Shown here: positions 18,615-27,525 of the stretch, piece after piece
How positions within the stretch are numbered: position 1 is the stretch's first letter
How the letters are laid out: every line of letters starts with the position of its first letter
Assembly: GCF_030540765.1 (NCBI RefSeq)
Contig: NZ_JAUOEL010000009.1
Coordinates: 1-64,000 of the forward strand
Direction of reading: 5' to 3'
Source of the DNA: Flavivirga jejuensis
Lineage (GTDB): Bacteria; Bacteroidota; Bacteroidia; Flavobacteriales; Flavobacteriaceae
DNA length: 64,000 nt
Notes under the pieces: model-generated
Database searches by the model: none
The model's input: the letters and a program-made list of their open reading frames with translations, nothing else
Told to the model about the DNA's origin: nothing
Position numbers and translations under genes: made by a program

Positions 18615-18682
18615 AGTGTAGTGTTGGGATGTCGAAAAACTAAAAAAGAAAATTCAGAGCGTGGTTTTAACCGATTTCCAAT
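18615..18682. repeat. imperfect direct repeat, right copy flanking cassette A
   Basis: Begins AGTGTAGTGTTGGGATGTC and ends GTGGTTTTAACCGATTTCC followed by AAT. Matches 16152-16212 in the same orientation. Confidence 0.55.
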
Positions 18683-18793
18683 GGTTTTTAGGAATTTATA
18701 TCATGTTCCATCTTTTCTTTGGAAAGTTAAAAAAACTATTATTAAGAAATGATTTCAATATTTTTTTGGTAACATCCAAATAATCTTCATTAA

Positions 18794-18821
18794 AAAAGCA
18801 CATCGGTTAAAATGTGCTTTT
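18794..18821. terminator. terminator-like hairpin
   Basis: AAAAGCACA (18794-18802) and TGTGCTTTT (18813-18821) form a perfect 9-bp stem with a 10-nt loop, A-flanked on the left and T-ended on the right. Could terminate in either direction, about 0.4 kb after cassette A. Confidence 0.5.
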
Positions 18822-19095
18822 CATGAATCTAAGCTATTTTAATTTGGTGACTAACTCAAATAATTAAATAATTGTGGACTGTTCTAAATTTATATTGACA
18901 AATAAACTTTGGTCAAAATTTAAGTCGTACCTTTTATCTGCTTTTGTGTGTTTGCTATATTTGTATTCAGTATTAAATATTATTATTTAAACAAAGAAAA
19001 TATTGTATAAAAAAATAAACAACAATAAGTGTTTAAATATCTTAATAACGGGATATATGATAATATTCCTGGGATAAAACCTTATTTTTTTGAAT

Positions 19096-19194
19096 GGTTT
19101 TTGATGATTCTCTTATATTTCTCAAAATTCTTCTAGGGTAATCTAAAGCTTAAAATAATCCTTTCCGAAACCGCTTTTGACTTCTTTAATTTTT
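19096..19194 (-). pseudogene. BfmA/BtgA-like C-terminal remnant
   Basis: On the minus strand, from about 19194, the frame reads KIKEVKSGFGKDYFKL, stop, ITLEEF, stop. This parallels DKVKEVKTHFGKDYLKLELSKEEVEKYK at the C-terminus of the intact BfmA-like protein at 22795-23247. Several stops show it is dead. It is evidence for an earlier mobilisation module in the island. Confidence 0.55.
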
Positions 19195-19405
19195 CAAAAT
19201 CCTAATTATTCCTTTTTCGTCCCACATTTGTCTGGTTTCGTCACATTTTATAGGATAGGTCGTGTTAAGAACTGATTTTTATATAAACCAGTTTATATAA
19301 AATGTCCATTGAAAACCAAGTAAAAACGAGATGCCTACTAATAAGTAGATTAATTAGGTGATCTCCTTTGATCTTGGCCCATAAAAGGTTTTTAAAAATC
19401 ATACT

Positions 19406-19603
19406 ATGAAAAAATATACATTATTTCTATTGTCCATTTTTTTGATGGCTTGTAAAAGTGAAATTAAAAATGTTGCTCAATTTAAAAACCCCCGCGATCT
19501 CTACATTGATTCAAGGAAAATAGATTCTCGTAATCACTACGGTGAAAAGGGTTTATTGACAAGGTTGCTTCCAAATTTGCTAAAGAAGTATACTACTATT
19601 TGA
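19406..19603 (+). CDS. short lipoprotein, probably truncated
   Basis: 65 residues with a lipoprotein signal (MKKYTLFLLSIFLMAC, lipobox Cys16). The rest (KNVAQFKNPRDLYIDSRKID) has no recognisable domain, and the frame ends shortly after LLTRLLPNLLKKY. Such a short remainder suggests the N-terminus of a truncated secreted protein. It is 28 bp before the next lipoprotein gene, on the same strand. Confidence 0.45.
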   Translation: MKKYTLFLLSIFLMACKSEIKNVAQFKNPRDLYIDSRKIDSRNHYGEKGLLTRLLPNLLKKYTTI

Positions 19604-19631
19604 TTTTTTACCGACCTAATTAACTCAAATT

Positions 19632-21251
19632 ATGAAAAAAATAAAATTTAAATACATCATATTCATATCAATACTACTATCTGTGATACAGGCTTGTGAT
19701 CTTAGTTATTTAGATAAAGATATAGAGGATTTTGACACAGAGGCAAATTGGGCAATCCCTGTGGGAAATATTACGTATGCAGTGGGTGAATTGATCAATG
19801 AAATTGATGCAGAAGGTTTAGAAATCAAAGAAACTAACGAAGGCGTAGTCTCGTTTGTGTATTTAGACACTTTAGCATCAGTTAGCGCTGTTGATGCTAC
19901 AGAAATTCCAGATCAGAGTTTCCCTTCACAGGATTACAGTCCAGGAATAGATATTCCTTCTCCAGGATCGTTTATTGATGAAACTTTAATTCTTGACCAA
20001 ATACCTCCTTTTGCCTTTTCATTAAGTGGATCAAATGGTGAAGAATTTAATAAAATCGTTTTTAGTGAGGGGTACTTACGGCTTACAGTTCAATCAACAT
20101 TTGCTGATATTGATATGGATTTGACACTAACCCTCAATTCGTTAAAGTCTAAAACCGATGATAGTCCTTATGAGGTAACAATGCCCATAAATGGAGCAAC
20201 CTCTGAAATAATTGGTATTGATCTAGCAGCTTTCTGGGTGGACTTAACAGACGATGGTAATGGAGGAAGTACGACCAATACTTTTGTATTAACAGTTTCG
20301 GGTAGTATTGATCTGGACATTGGAGATACAATAGCCTCTGAGCAAAAATTGTCATTTTCACTGGATATGACGAACCTCCAATTTGAAGCGATTTACGGCA
20401 ATTTAAAAAATCAAACTGTAAATAGTGACAGTCAAACCATTGACTTCGACGTTTTTGAAGATTTTGGTACTGGTACGTTTCTATTTGCGGATCCAACATT
20501 GCGATTGATAGTCGATAATAGTTTTGGATTTCCTTTGGGGATTGATTTTGGAAACATTGCTGTAAGTAATGCCAGCGAAGCCAACTTATTAATGGGAGCT
20601 GTTACAGATACGCCCCTAATTATTAATGGCCCTGCACTAGACCAACAAGGACAAACTGTAAGAGATACTATTACCATAGATAATACAAACTCAAATATTG
20701 TTGATCTGTTAGCTTTAAAGCCCTCTCAATTAACGGTAGATATCTCTGCAACATCAAATCCAAATAGTTATTCAACTCAAAACTTCATTTTAAATACCAG
20801 TGCATTAAATGCCTACGTAGAAGTTGATATGCCCCTGGATGTTGTTCTTGAAAATATTGAATTTGAACAAGAACTGGATGACATTAATGGAGCAGATTTT
20901 GAAGATCTAGGTGAGACGACCTTAAATATACATACCATAAATACCATTCCGTTGGGAGGGACACTTGAAATGGTGTTTTACAATGACAATTCAATTGTTT
21001 ATACAATAACCGAACAAGTAGTATTTGCTGCTGCACCAGTAGACACCAATGGTATTAGTACGGGGGCTTCTACTAATACAGCGTCATTTGACATTACAGG
21101 AGACGATTTAAAAACAGCCACAAGAGCGGTTTTAAAATTAAAAATGAATACTACAAATGCTAGCGCAAACAGTCCTGTAAAGTTACTAGCAGCTAACACT
21201 TTAGATATTAGCATTACAACAGATGTAAGTATTGATATTAATAACAACTAG
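19632..21251 (+). CDS. large surface lipoprotein, function unknown
   Basis: 539 residues with a lipoprotein signal ending in LSVIQAC (Cys22), then an acidic, Asp/Thr/Asn-rich, predicted all-beta protein without Cys or a T9SS domain. The acidic sequence after the Cys (DLSYLDKDIEDFDTE) would fit export to the outer surface in Bacteroidota (inference). It is followed after 3 bp by a DUF5723 protein, so the two are translationally close and probably act together at the outer membrane. No family assigned. Confidence 0.75.
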   Translation: MKKIKFKYIIFISILLSVIQACDLSYLDKDIEDFDTEANWAIPVGNITYAVGELINEIDAEGLEIKETNEGVVSFVYLDTLASVSAVDATEIPDQSFPSQDYSPGIDIPSPGSFIDETLILDQIPPFAFSLSGSNGEEFNKIVFSEGYLRLTVQSTFADIDMDLTLTLNSLKSKTDDSPYEVTMPINGATSEIIGIDLAAFWVDLTDDGNGGSTTNTFVLTVSGSIDLDIGDTIASEQKLSFSLDMTNLQFEAIYGNLKNQTVNSDSQTIDFDVFEDFGTGTFLFADPTLRLIVDNSFGFPLGIDFGNIAVSNASEANLLMGAVTDTPLIINGPALDQQGQTVRDTITIDNTNSNIVDLLALKPSQLTVDISATSNPNSYSTQNFILNTSALNAYVEVDMPLDVVLENIEFEQELDDINGADFEDLGETTLNIHTINTIPLGGTLEMVFYNDNSIVYTITEQVVFAAAPVDTNGISTGASTNTASFDITGDDLKTATRAVLKLKMNTTNASANSPVKLLAANTLDISITTDVSIDINNN

Positions 21252-21254
21252 GTC

Positions 21255-22649
21255 ATGCAAAAAAAAAGAACTCTATTAATATATGCTTTTATAGCTTTTA
21301 CTATGTATCATGTTACAGCACAAGAATATTTCTCTTTTTACCAACTAAGAGATTATGTGTTTCAAACACAGGGTATTTCACCTACCTATATGCCGCAAAA
21401 TACATTTACGATTGCAATTCCCAGTTCAAATTTTGGTGTAAATTACCAGAATGGTTTTCGATTAAAAGATCTTTTAGTAGAAAACACAAATTCAGGGGCA
21501 TTGGAAATTGATCTTAAAAACCTTTTATTGCATGTTGGTGATATCAATACTTTAAAAACTAATGTCACAGGTCACCTGTTTTATATGGGGTTACGTAAAG
21601 GGAAAAATGCCTTTTCTGTGTTTTTAAACACAAAAACAGACGTAAATGCTCAGCTTACAAAACCTTTTTTTAATTTTTTGGCTAATGGCAATAGTTCTCA
21701 AGTGGGAGAACTTATCGATTTGAGCCATGATAAGTTTAACGCTACAGCATATCGTGAGATCGGTTTCGGGTATGTAAGAACCTTTTTGGACAGTAAATTT
21801 AAAGTAGGATTTAACCTAAGGCTCTTACGTGGTGTTTTTCACGCATCGACACAGCGTAATGCAGAACTAACGTTATTGACCAAAGCAGATACTTATAATT
21901 GGGAAATGACAGCCCAAAATGCTACTGTAAATACTGCAGGGCTTGATTTAATTATAAATAAAGATAATTACCCTAATAATGCATTAACTTCATATATTTT
22001 TGGAAATAAAAACAAAGGAATAGCCTTCGATCTTGGTGCATCTTACCAAATAAGCAAAAAGTTTATAATAGAGATTTCCACTAATGATATAGGAAGTATT
22101 ACATGGAGAGAGCACGTTATTAATTACAATATTGAAGATGGAAGTGGAACATTTACCGGTTTAGATTTAAAAGATATAGACGATGTCGAACAGGCATTTG
22201 AAAATGAACTAAGTACTATTTTTACAACCAATGAGACACAAAGGTCTTTTAAAACAAAATTAGGTGTTAAATCATATGTCTCTACGTCTTACTTACCAAA
22301 TAAAAAAAACAGGTTTAGTCTTACCGGTTTTAACAACTATACTTTTAATGATTTTTCTCCCTCTTTTGCATTAGCCTATAATCGCACCTTAAAAAGGGCA
22401 ACTTTTGGCCTAACAAGTAGTTTTGGCGGACACCAAAAACCCATAGGCATTGGAGGCAATTTTGCAGTTTCTTTAGGTGCATTACAAATATATGCTGCAA
22501 CAGATAATATAGTAAGTAAGATTGAGAATGTATATAGTGCTGATTTTCGTTTTGGAATAAATTTGAATCTAGGATATAAAAAATGGCTAAAAAAGATCAA
22601 CAAAAGGGGTGAAATTAGACAATCAAGAGTTTATTTAAAAATATTGTAA
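21255..22649 (+). CDS. DUF5723 family outer-membrane protein
   Basis: 464 residues: signal peptide (to about HVTAQ), then alternating aromatic/Gly beta strands typical of an outer-membrane barrel, with a C-terminal strand set (FRFGINLNLGYKKWLKK). The pattern YFSFYQLRDYVFQTQGISPTYMP resembles the DUF5723 N-terminus, seen in Bacteroidota next to surface lipoproteins. The role is not known. It forms a two-gene unit with the lipoprotein before it. The C-terminal extension after KKINKRGE is short and basic. Confidence 0.65.
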   Translation: MQKKRTLLIYAFIAFTMYHVTAQEYFSFYQLRDYVFQTQGISPTYMPQNTFTIAIPSSNFGVNYQNGFRLKDLLVENTNSGALEIDLKNLLLHVGDINTLKTNVTGHLFYMGLRKGKNAFSVFLNTKTDVNAQLTKPFFNFLANGNSSQVGELIDLSHDKFNATAYREIGFGYVRTFLDSKFKVGFNLRLLRGVFHASTQRNAELTLLTKADTYNWEMTAQNATVNTAGLDLIINKDNYPNNALTSYIFGNKNKGIAFDLGASYQISKKFIIEISTNDIGSITWREHVINYNIEDGSGTFTGLDLKDIDDVEQAFENELSTIFTTNETQRSFKTKLGVKSYVSTSYLPNKKNRFSLTGFNNYTFNDFSPSFALAYNRTLKRATFGLTSSFGGHQKPIGIGGNFAVSLGALQIYAATDNIVSKIENVYSADFRFGINLNLGYKKWLKKINKRGEIRQSRVYLKIL

Positions 22650-22794
22650 TCATATAAAAATTGTTTACCAATTTATATAGATAAGTTATGTGCAGCCTAC
22701 AGATAATGATGGAGATTAAAGTTTAAAAAATATATCACAATTCATTTTTTAAATGTTCTCCCTTATGTGGTTGGGTAATATTGATGTAGATGTC

Positions 22795-23247
22795 TCAACT
22801 ATTTTTTATGGTTCGCTTATATTTTTCTACTTCTTCCTTGGAGAGTTCTAGTTTTAGGTAATCTTTTCCGAAGTGGGTTTTAACTTCTTTTACCTTATCC
22901 AGTAGCTCATCTTCTTCATCTTCTATGTTTTCAAACTTCTTTTCTATAAAATCATCGTCATCCTCTTCAAAACTTTGTTCAAATAGGGATTGCAACATTG
23001 CCATTGTTGGTAAGGTTTGGCTTTTCTCAATATCCTTGATAATGGCAATGGCATTATTTATTCGGTTTTTGATGATTTCCTCTACCATACTTTTCCCTAA
23101 ACGGTCTGAGGGCAAAAAACCGTGCCACTCAAAAAAGCGCATCACCATATCCAACGTTTTGGAATAGCTGTTAGAAACCTTTTTTGAAAAACGCTTAAAC
23201 CTTAACAAGGTTTTCTTTTTTATCCGTACGGTTTTAAAATCATCCAT
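22795..23247 (-). CDS. BfmA/BtgA-family mobilisation protein
   Basis: 150 residues, basic N-terminus (KTVRIKKKTLLRFKRFSKKVSNSYSKTLDMVMRFFEWHG, ribbon-helix-helix-like) and an acidic Glu/Asp-rich C-terminal half (FEEDDDDFIEKKFENIEDEEDE). This matches the BfmA/BtgA auxiliary mobilisation proteins of Bacteroidota, which accompany the relaxase BfmB/BtgB at oriT. No relaxase follows it in the window: the next sequence downstream is the 3' end of the opposing DUF5723 gene. So the element has lost, or never had, autonomous mobilisation. A decayed relative of its C-terminus lies at 19096-19194. Confidence 0.7.
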   Translation of the reverse strand: MDDFKTVRIKKKTLLRFKRFSKKVSNSYSKTLDMVMRFFEWHGFLPSDRLGKSMVEEIIKNRINNAIAIIKDIEKSQTLPTMAMLQSLFEQSFEEDDDDFIEKKFENIEDEEDELLDKVKEVKTHFGKDYLKLELSKEEVEKYKRTIKNS

Positions 23248-23467
23248 TTGGGCTATGTTTTATTTTAAGATTGTGACAATATTTTTTAATATTCATTAGG
23301 CTTTTCAATGGTTTTGTGACAATTTAATTGACTACTCCAAAACTTTTTAAAACCCCAAAACCCCTATAAAAAAAAGGCTTTACAGGGTAAATGAAATAAC
23401 GTAACGCTGCGCCAGCCCGTTACCCTCTTGCTCTACATTTTTCCCGATGGTCAAAATTCCGAGCCAC

Positions 23468-23496
23468 CTGATTGTTCCAATCAGATGCTTTTTTTT
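23468..23496 (+). terminator. intrinsic terminator-like hairpin
   Basis: CTGATTG (23468-23474), loop TTC, CAATCAG (23478-23484), then ATGC and a run of eight T. Good terminator geometry on the plus strand, though no plus-strand gene ends close by. Confidence 0.5.
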
Positions 23497-24385
23497 AATT
23501 GGTAATTGATAGGTGTTCAATAGGAAAATTAAATCACAACAAAAATGACCATACGTTAAGCCTTTTTTGTGGCTTATCTAAATATAGGTTCTATTGTTTT
23601 ATAATAAAAAGCGTGATTTGATGCCAATTGGTTAAATTATTGAATTGGTTTTAAATAAAAGGGATCTGAAGAAATACAGCTTGAGAAACGTTAGTTCTAA
23701 AAAAAGGAAACGTAAAAACTAAGGGAGTTTAAATTGAAAAAAAATCTTAGGATTGTGTTTCTTTTGGGTGTACTTCTTTGGAATATTCAAACCGAAAAAA
23801 CCATAATATAGATAACCAGTAAAAAGGACTTATTTGCTTTGTTATTTTCATTTACAATTCCCTTTTTGTGTTTTCTCACAGGGATTTCCAATATGCGTTT
23901 TACTTTGGTTTCCATAAGATGTGACTTTAATTAAACAATATTTGTGCAGGTTCCAAAACGAAAAGCAACTATTTGTCTCAAATTTTCAATTAAAAAATTG
24001 GATGGATCCCCTGACGAAGGAAGCGGGTTAATGCCATTATTTAAGCAGATAAATTTGATGGTAAATTGAACGCGCTGTACTTAGTGCCAATATTTATTTA
24101 TGTCCTAGCGCAGCGTTCCTTTTTGCTTTCGTTTTCAAAGGAAATAGTAAAGATGCGCAGCATACCTAATATTTTTATAGAGTTCGATTTTGGTTATGGC
24201 CAGCTAACATATTAATCTTTATGGAGAATTTGATCTTGATAAATCCCTTTTAATGCTTTATTCGTCCCTTGTTTAATTTACATAAGCACTTATTATTGGC
24301 TGTTCTCTGAGAAGTTCATACTATTCGGTTTAAAATATACCAAAAATCATAAAGGAAAATCATAAAATTAAACACTCCTAAGAAA

Positions 24386-24540
24386 ATGGAAAAAAAATAC
24401 AATTGCAATTATCCTTCATCCTTTTTAGCTTACTGAGTTTGACCAGCTATGGTCAATCTGTAGGAGATGAATTTACGGCTGCTAATAATATAAAATACCA
24501 AGTTACTTCTATCTCTACAACTGCCGTTAGCGTTCATTGA
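24386..24540 (+). pseudogene. LRR (BspA-like) secreted protein, N-terminal fragment
   Basis: ATG at 24386 begins MEKK, but the frame is lost in an eight-A run; adding one A restores a signal peptide (LSFILFSLLSLTSYGQ) followed by SVGDEFTAANNIKYQVTSIS, the typical start of BspA-type leucine-rich-repeat surface proteins. The frame ends at TGA 24538 just after TTAVSVH. A C-terminal piece of such a protein, with a T9SS domain, lies at 32056-32511. Confidence 0.55.
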
Positions 24541-24627
24541 AAAAAAAGACCGCCGAAACGACACAGAAAAACAGAATATTAAATAGATAACCAAAAATGA
24601 ATATTAATAATTAAAAAAGGTGGACAA

Positions 24628-25113
24628 ATGAGTTACAAACGATTAAAACTAAGTGCCATACTCATATTAGGACTCGGACTGACAGGGTTGCAGGCACAAG
24701 AAAGCGTTAACGCCACAGGCGGCAATGCTTCAGGCAGCGGAGGTTCGGCTAGCTATTCCGTAGGACAGGTTGTTTACACGACCAACACAGGAACAAATGG
24801 TTCTGTGGCACAAGGCGTACAACAACCCTATATTTCGATAGCATTAGGAATTGAACAAGCCAAAGGCATAAACCTTTCGGTTACGGCTTATCCCAACCCA
24901 ACTACCGATTATTTACAGTTGAAAGTTGAAAGTTGGAAGTTGAAAAATTTATCATATCAACTATATGACATTAACGGAAAACTTTTGCAAAACGAGAAAA
25001 TCATAGGTAATCAAACAAGTATTATTATGAGTAACCTTCTTCCTTCAACATACTTTGTGAAAGTAATGCAGGTCAACAAAGAAGTTAAAACATTTAAAAT
25101 CATTAAAAATTAA
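24628..25113 (+). CDS. small secreted protein with T9SS type A sorting domain (cassette B)
   Basis: 161 residues: signal peptide (ending LTGLQAQ), Gly/Ser-rich SGSGGSASYSVGQVVYTTNT segment, and a T9SS sorting domain (~85-161: VTAYPNPTTDYLQL, YDINGKLL, STYFVKVMQ, FKIIKN). Homologous to the proteins at 16671 and 27526 but more diverged. It precedes DGR target 1 by 13 bp; both would be co-transcribed. A GGTGG sequence stands 7-8 bp before the ATG. It may be a surface partner of the variable protein (inference from the repeated gene pairing). Confidence 0.8.
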   Translation: MSYKRLKLSAILILGLGLTGLQAQESVNATGGNASGSGGSASYSVGQVVYTTNTGTNGSVAQGVQQPYISIALGIEQAKGINLSVTAYPNPTTDYLQLKVESWKLKNLSYQLYDINGKLLQNEKIIGNQTSIIMSNLLPSTYFVKVMQVNKEVKTFKIIKN

Positions 25114-25126
25114 GGAGGTCAAACCA
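25114..25126 (+). promoter_or_regulatory. strong Shine-Dalgarno before DGR target 1
   Basis: AAGGAGGT just before the ATG at 25127 is a full Shine-Dalgarno match, rare in Bacteroidota, whose ribosomes make little use of it. The identical site precedes target 2 at 27997-28009. Confidence 0.6.
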
Positions 25127-26431
25127 ATGAAAAAATTATTTACATTTATTTTAGCTGTATTACTAACAGCAACCACCTTTGCACAAGCACCCGAAAAAAT
25201 GAGTTATCAAGCGGTAATCCGCGATGGAGCAGGTGCTTTAGTAACAAACCAAGTAGTAGGGATGCAAATAAGCATTTTGCAAACTACAGCGACAGGAACA
25301 GTTGTATACAAAGAAAACCAAACACCAACCACTAATGTTAACGGATTAGTAACATTAGAAATAGGAACAGGAACTGTTTTAAGTGGCAATTTTACTACCA
25401 TAGATTGGTCTTCTGGTCCTTCTTTTATAAAAACAGAAACCGACCCAACAGGAGGCACAAGCTATACCATTGCAGGCACAAGCCAGTTGTTAAGTGTACC
25501 TTATGCATTGCAGGCAAAAAAAGCTGAAAATGGTATTTCGACTGCACAAGCTAATGAAATAGCTGCCAACACTTTAAAAGTAGGATATACCGATGCCTTG
25601 GTGTCAGATAATGACCATGTAGTTGCCAACACTTTAAAAGTAGGATATACCGATGCCTTGGTGTCAGCTAATGACCATGTAGTTGCCAATACTGCAAAAG
25701 TGGGGGCTATCACAGGCACAGCTACCGGCCAAATGCAATACTGGAACGGCACTGCATGGGTAATAGTGGCAGTAGGAACTACAGGGCAAAGACTTACTAA
25801 TCTAAATGGCGTACCAATTTGGATAGATAATGATACCAATATTGATCCTACATCTGGACTAATGTGGCAAGATATAACTTCCGCCACAGGCAAAATATGG
25901 ATGGACCGCAACCTTGGAGCTTCGCAAGTAGCAACAAGCAGTAACGATGCTGATGCTTACGGGGACTTGTACCAATGGGGGCGTGCTGCCGATGGGCACG
26001 AAAGCAGAACATCAAGCACAACAGCTACATTAGCAACAAGTGATACTCCCGGGCATGGCGATTTTATTACCAACAGTAGCCTAGCCGACTGGCGTAGCTC
26101 ACAAAACGACAATTTATGGCAGGGCGTAAGCGGCACCAACAACCCTTGCCCAAGTGGTTACCGCCTGCCAACAGAAGTTGAATGGGAAAACGAGCTCACG
26201 AGCTGGGACAGTAATAATTCAGCCGGTGCTTTTGCATCGCCACTTAAATTGCCCGTGGCAGGCTACCGCTTCTACAGCAGTGGTTCGCTCTACAATTTGG
26301 GTTCCATCGGCTACTATTGGTCAAGTACGGTTAGTGGTACTTACTCCAAATACCTGTACTTCAGCAGCAATGCCGGCATAAGCAGCCTCAACCGGGCGCA
26401 CGGCTTTAGTGTACGTTGCCTTAAGGATTGA
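25127..26431 (+). CDS. DGR variable protein 1: FISUMP/C-type-lectin-fold surface protein
   Basis: 434 residues: signal peptide (1-19), N-terminal beta domain (MSYQAVIRD to LSVPYALQAK, to ~135), a linker with a 20-residue repeat present twice (ANTLKVGYTDALVSDNDHVV) plus a partial third, and a C-terminal FISUMP/formylglycine-enzyme-like C-type lectin domain (~245-434: SGLMWQDIT, IWMDRNLGA, YGDLYQWGR, CPSGYRLPTEVEW, YWSSTVSG, GFSVRCLKD). The last ~60 residues are variable region 1, templated by the repeat at 29931. Expected role: a secreted ligand-binding protein whose binding face is diversified by mutagenic retrohoming. The lectin-domain coding part is visibly more GC-rich than its surroundings, suggesting transfer. 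Confidence 0.88.
   Translation: MKKLFTFILAVLLTATTFAQAPEKMSYQAVIRDGAGALVTNQVVGMQISILQTTATGTVVYKENQTPTTNVNGLVTLEIGTGTVLSGNFTTIDWSSGPSFIKTETDPTGGTSYTIAGTSQLLSVPYALQAKKAENGISTAQANEIAANTLKVGYTDALVSDNDHVVANTLKVGYTDALVSANDHVVANTAKVGAITGTATGQMQYWNGTAWVIVAVGTTGQRLTNLNGVPIWIDNDTNIDPTSGLMWQDITSATGKIWMDRNLGASQVATSSNDADAYGDLYQWGRAADGHESRTSSTTATLATSDTPGHGDFITNSSLADWRSSQNDNLWQGVSGTNNPCPSGYRLPTEVEWENELTSWDSNNSAGAFASPLKLPVAGYRFYSSGSLYNLGSIGYYWSSTVSGTYSKYLYFSSNAGISSLNRAHGFSVRCLKD
25561..25690 (+). repeat. 60-bp in-frame tandem repeat within variable protein 1
   Basis: 25561-25620 and 25621-25680 differ at only a few bases; a partial third copy follows. Variable protein 2 has one unit fewer, so unit number changes between copies, probably by slippage or recombination. 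Confidence 0.85.
26249..26430 (+). repeat. DGR variable region VR1
   Basis: Aligns with the template 29931-30115. By hand alignment 18 substitutions fall on template adenines (mostly A to T), 4 on template guanines, and one AAC codon is missing. Unchanged anchors are TTGCCCGTGGCAGG at the start and TTAGTGTACGTTGCCTTAAG at the end. Confidence 0.9.
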
Positions 26432-26470
26432 CACTTTGATTAGCGAAGCGATTTGATACTTTGTCACTTA

Positions 26471-26506
26471 AACTACCTGTCCGCCGAAAAGGCGGAACAG
26501 GTAGTT
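26471..26506. terminator. hairpin downstream of VR1 (orientation 1)
   Basis: AACTACCTG-T-CCGCC, loop GAAAA, GGCGG-AA-CAGGTAGTT: ~14-bp stem with one bulge, followed by a T run. It starts 40 bp after VR1. It fits both an intrinsic terminator and the cruciform-forming hairpin known to assist DGR target recognition. The copy after VR2 is its exact reverse complement. Confidence 0.75.
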
Positions 26507-26630
26507 TTTTATAATACCCGCTTTGCGGGTCGGAATTTTTGCGAAAAACAAGAGCTGAGTTGAACTTGTTTAAACTATGCCGAGTTGAGCAAAAATCATG
26601 TTAATAATTTTTTTTTGAAATATCCATAAT

Positions 26631-26749
26631 ATGACCATAGCAGAAAAAATACAAGTTAGTGCCGATAAAACAAGATTTACACTTTTCAAAGAAGGTTTAT
26701 TTTAATAAGTGCTATAACGAGGATGCTATGATGTTTACTCAAAAGGTAC
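26631..26749 (+). pseudogene. truncated MutS-like DGR accessory ORF (copy 1)
   Basis: Begins MTIAEKIQVSADKTRFTLFK exactly like the intact copy at 29445, but an extra A near 26703-26706 produces an immediate stop. At about 26749 the homology ends abruptly and the sequence continues as a T9SS-domain fragment. A broken duplicate of the accessory gene. Confidence 0.8.
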
Positions 26750-27146
26750 ATACAAAACTGTAACCTCAAACAATGAAGGAATTATTGAATCGTATGTTTG
26801 GCTTGTAGATGGACATAAAGACTTAAGAGTTGAGCGGACATTGATTTCTCCAAATCAAAGTTTTAAAATTAATGAAGAAATAAACGATATTGAATTAAGT
26901 AAAGAAGATTTATTTTCTCTGTATCCAAATCCAATTAAAGAAGGTCGATTATTACGGGTTGAAGCTAGTTTATTAAATAAAACAATGGTTAAAGTGAATA
27001 ATTATTATGGGCAATTAGTTGCAGAATTTGAGTTCTCAAATTCGAACTTTTATGAAATAAAAACGGATAGACTTTCCAGTGGTATGTATTTTATCAGTTT
27101 CATTCAAAATGGTATAGTTTCAACTGAAAAATTGATTATTAACTAA
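26748..27146 (+). pseudogene. C-terminal fragment of a T9SS-exported protein
   Basis: An open frame from the break point (TYKTVTSNNEGIIESYVWL) through ATG 26841 to TAA 27144. It ends in a T9SS sorting domain (LFSLYPNPIKEGRLLRV, SGMYFISFIQNG, EKLIIN). It has no signal peptide or start of its own, so it is the tail of a lost exported protein joined to the truncated accessory ORF by recombination. Confidence 0.65.
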
Positions 27147-27525
27147 TAAAAACACCTTGTTACTACACATAATGTAGAATCGAAGAAAACGCAAAGATAG
27201 TGTGAAAATGAAATGCGGAATCGGAAACGTAATAGAAAACGCATTAATTGTGGATAAAAACACAATCTGAATCAAAAAAAAGAAAAAAATACTCAGAAAG
27301 AACCACAAAATACAAGAGATAACTACGAGGATATAAAAGAGATCCTTATCAATAAAACGGGTCAGTTTTTTATGTTTTAAAGGCTACTTCGAATATTATA
27401 ACTTTTATAACATCCCATAGACAACCTGTTTAGTCCCTATTTTAACAAAGTTTGGCGCATTCTTTTGGATGCTACCTATAAGAGTTTCAATTTTGTTCTT
27501 TATTTCATGAATAAACCCCTAAATT
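27147..27525. other. 379-bp intergenic stretch before cassette C
   Basis: AT-rich with no gene recognised. The last part before the ATG at 27526 has no Shine-Dalgarno, unlike the next gene. Confidence 0.5.

Larger units (their letters stand above)
18383..19405. other. 1.0-kb non-coding stretch with repeat, hairpin and mobilisation remnant
   Basis: Contains the right copy of the flanking repeat (18615-18682), a terminator-like hairpin (18794-18821) and a stop-riddled remnant of a BfmA-like C-terminus (19096-19194, minus). Otherwise AT-rich with no gene seen. Confidence 0.6.
23248..24627. other. 1.4-kb non-coding stretch
   Basis: No intact gene. It holds a terminator-like hairpin (23468-23496) and the truncated, frameshifted N-terminus of an LRR/BspA-like secreted protein (24386-24540). 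Upstream of bfmA this could contain an oriT, but no nick-site consensus was recognised. Confidence 0.5.

Noticed and set aside
20149-21247. Minus-strand ORFs within the surface lipoprotein gene
   Set aside because: Mirror frames of a strongly coding plus-strand gene with a clear lipoprotein signal.
25957-26381. ORFs in other frames over the DGR lectin domain (also at 28768-29195)
   Set aside because: They recur only because the lectin region is duplicated and relatively GC-rich; the FISUMP frame is the real one.
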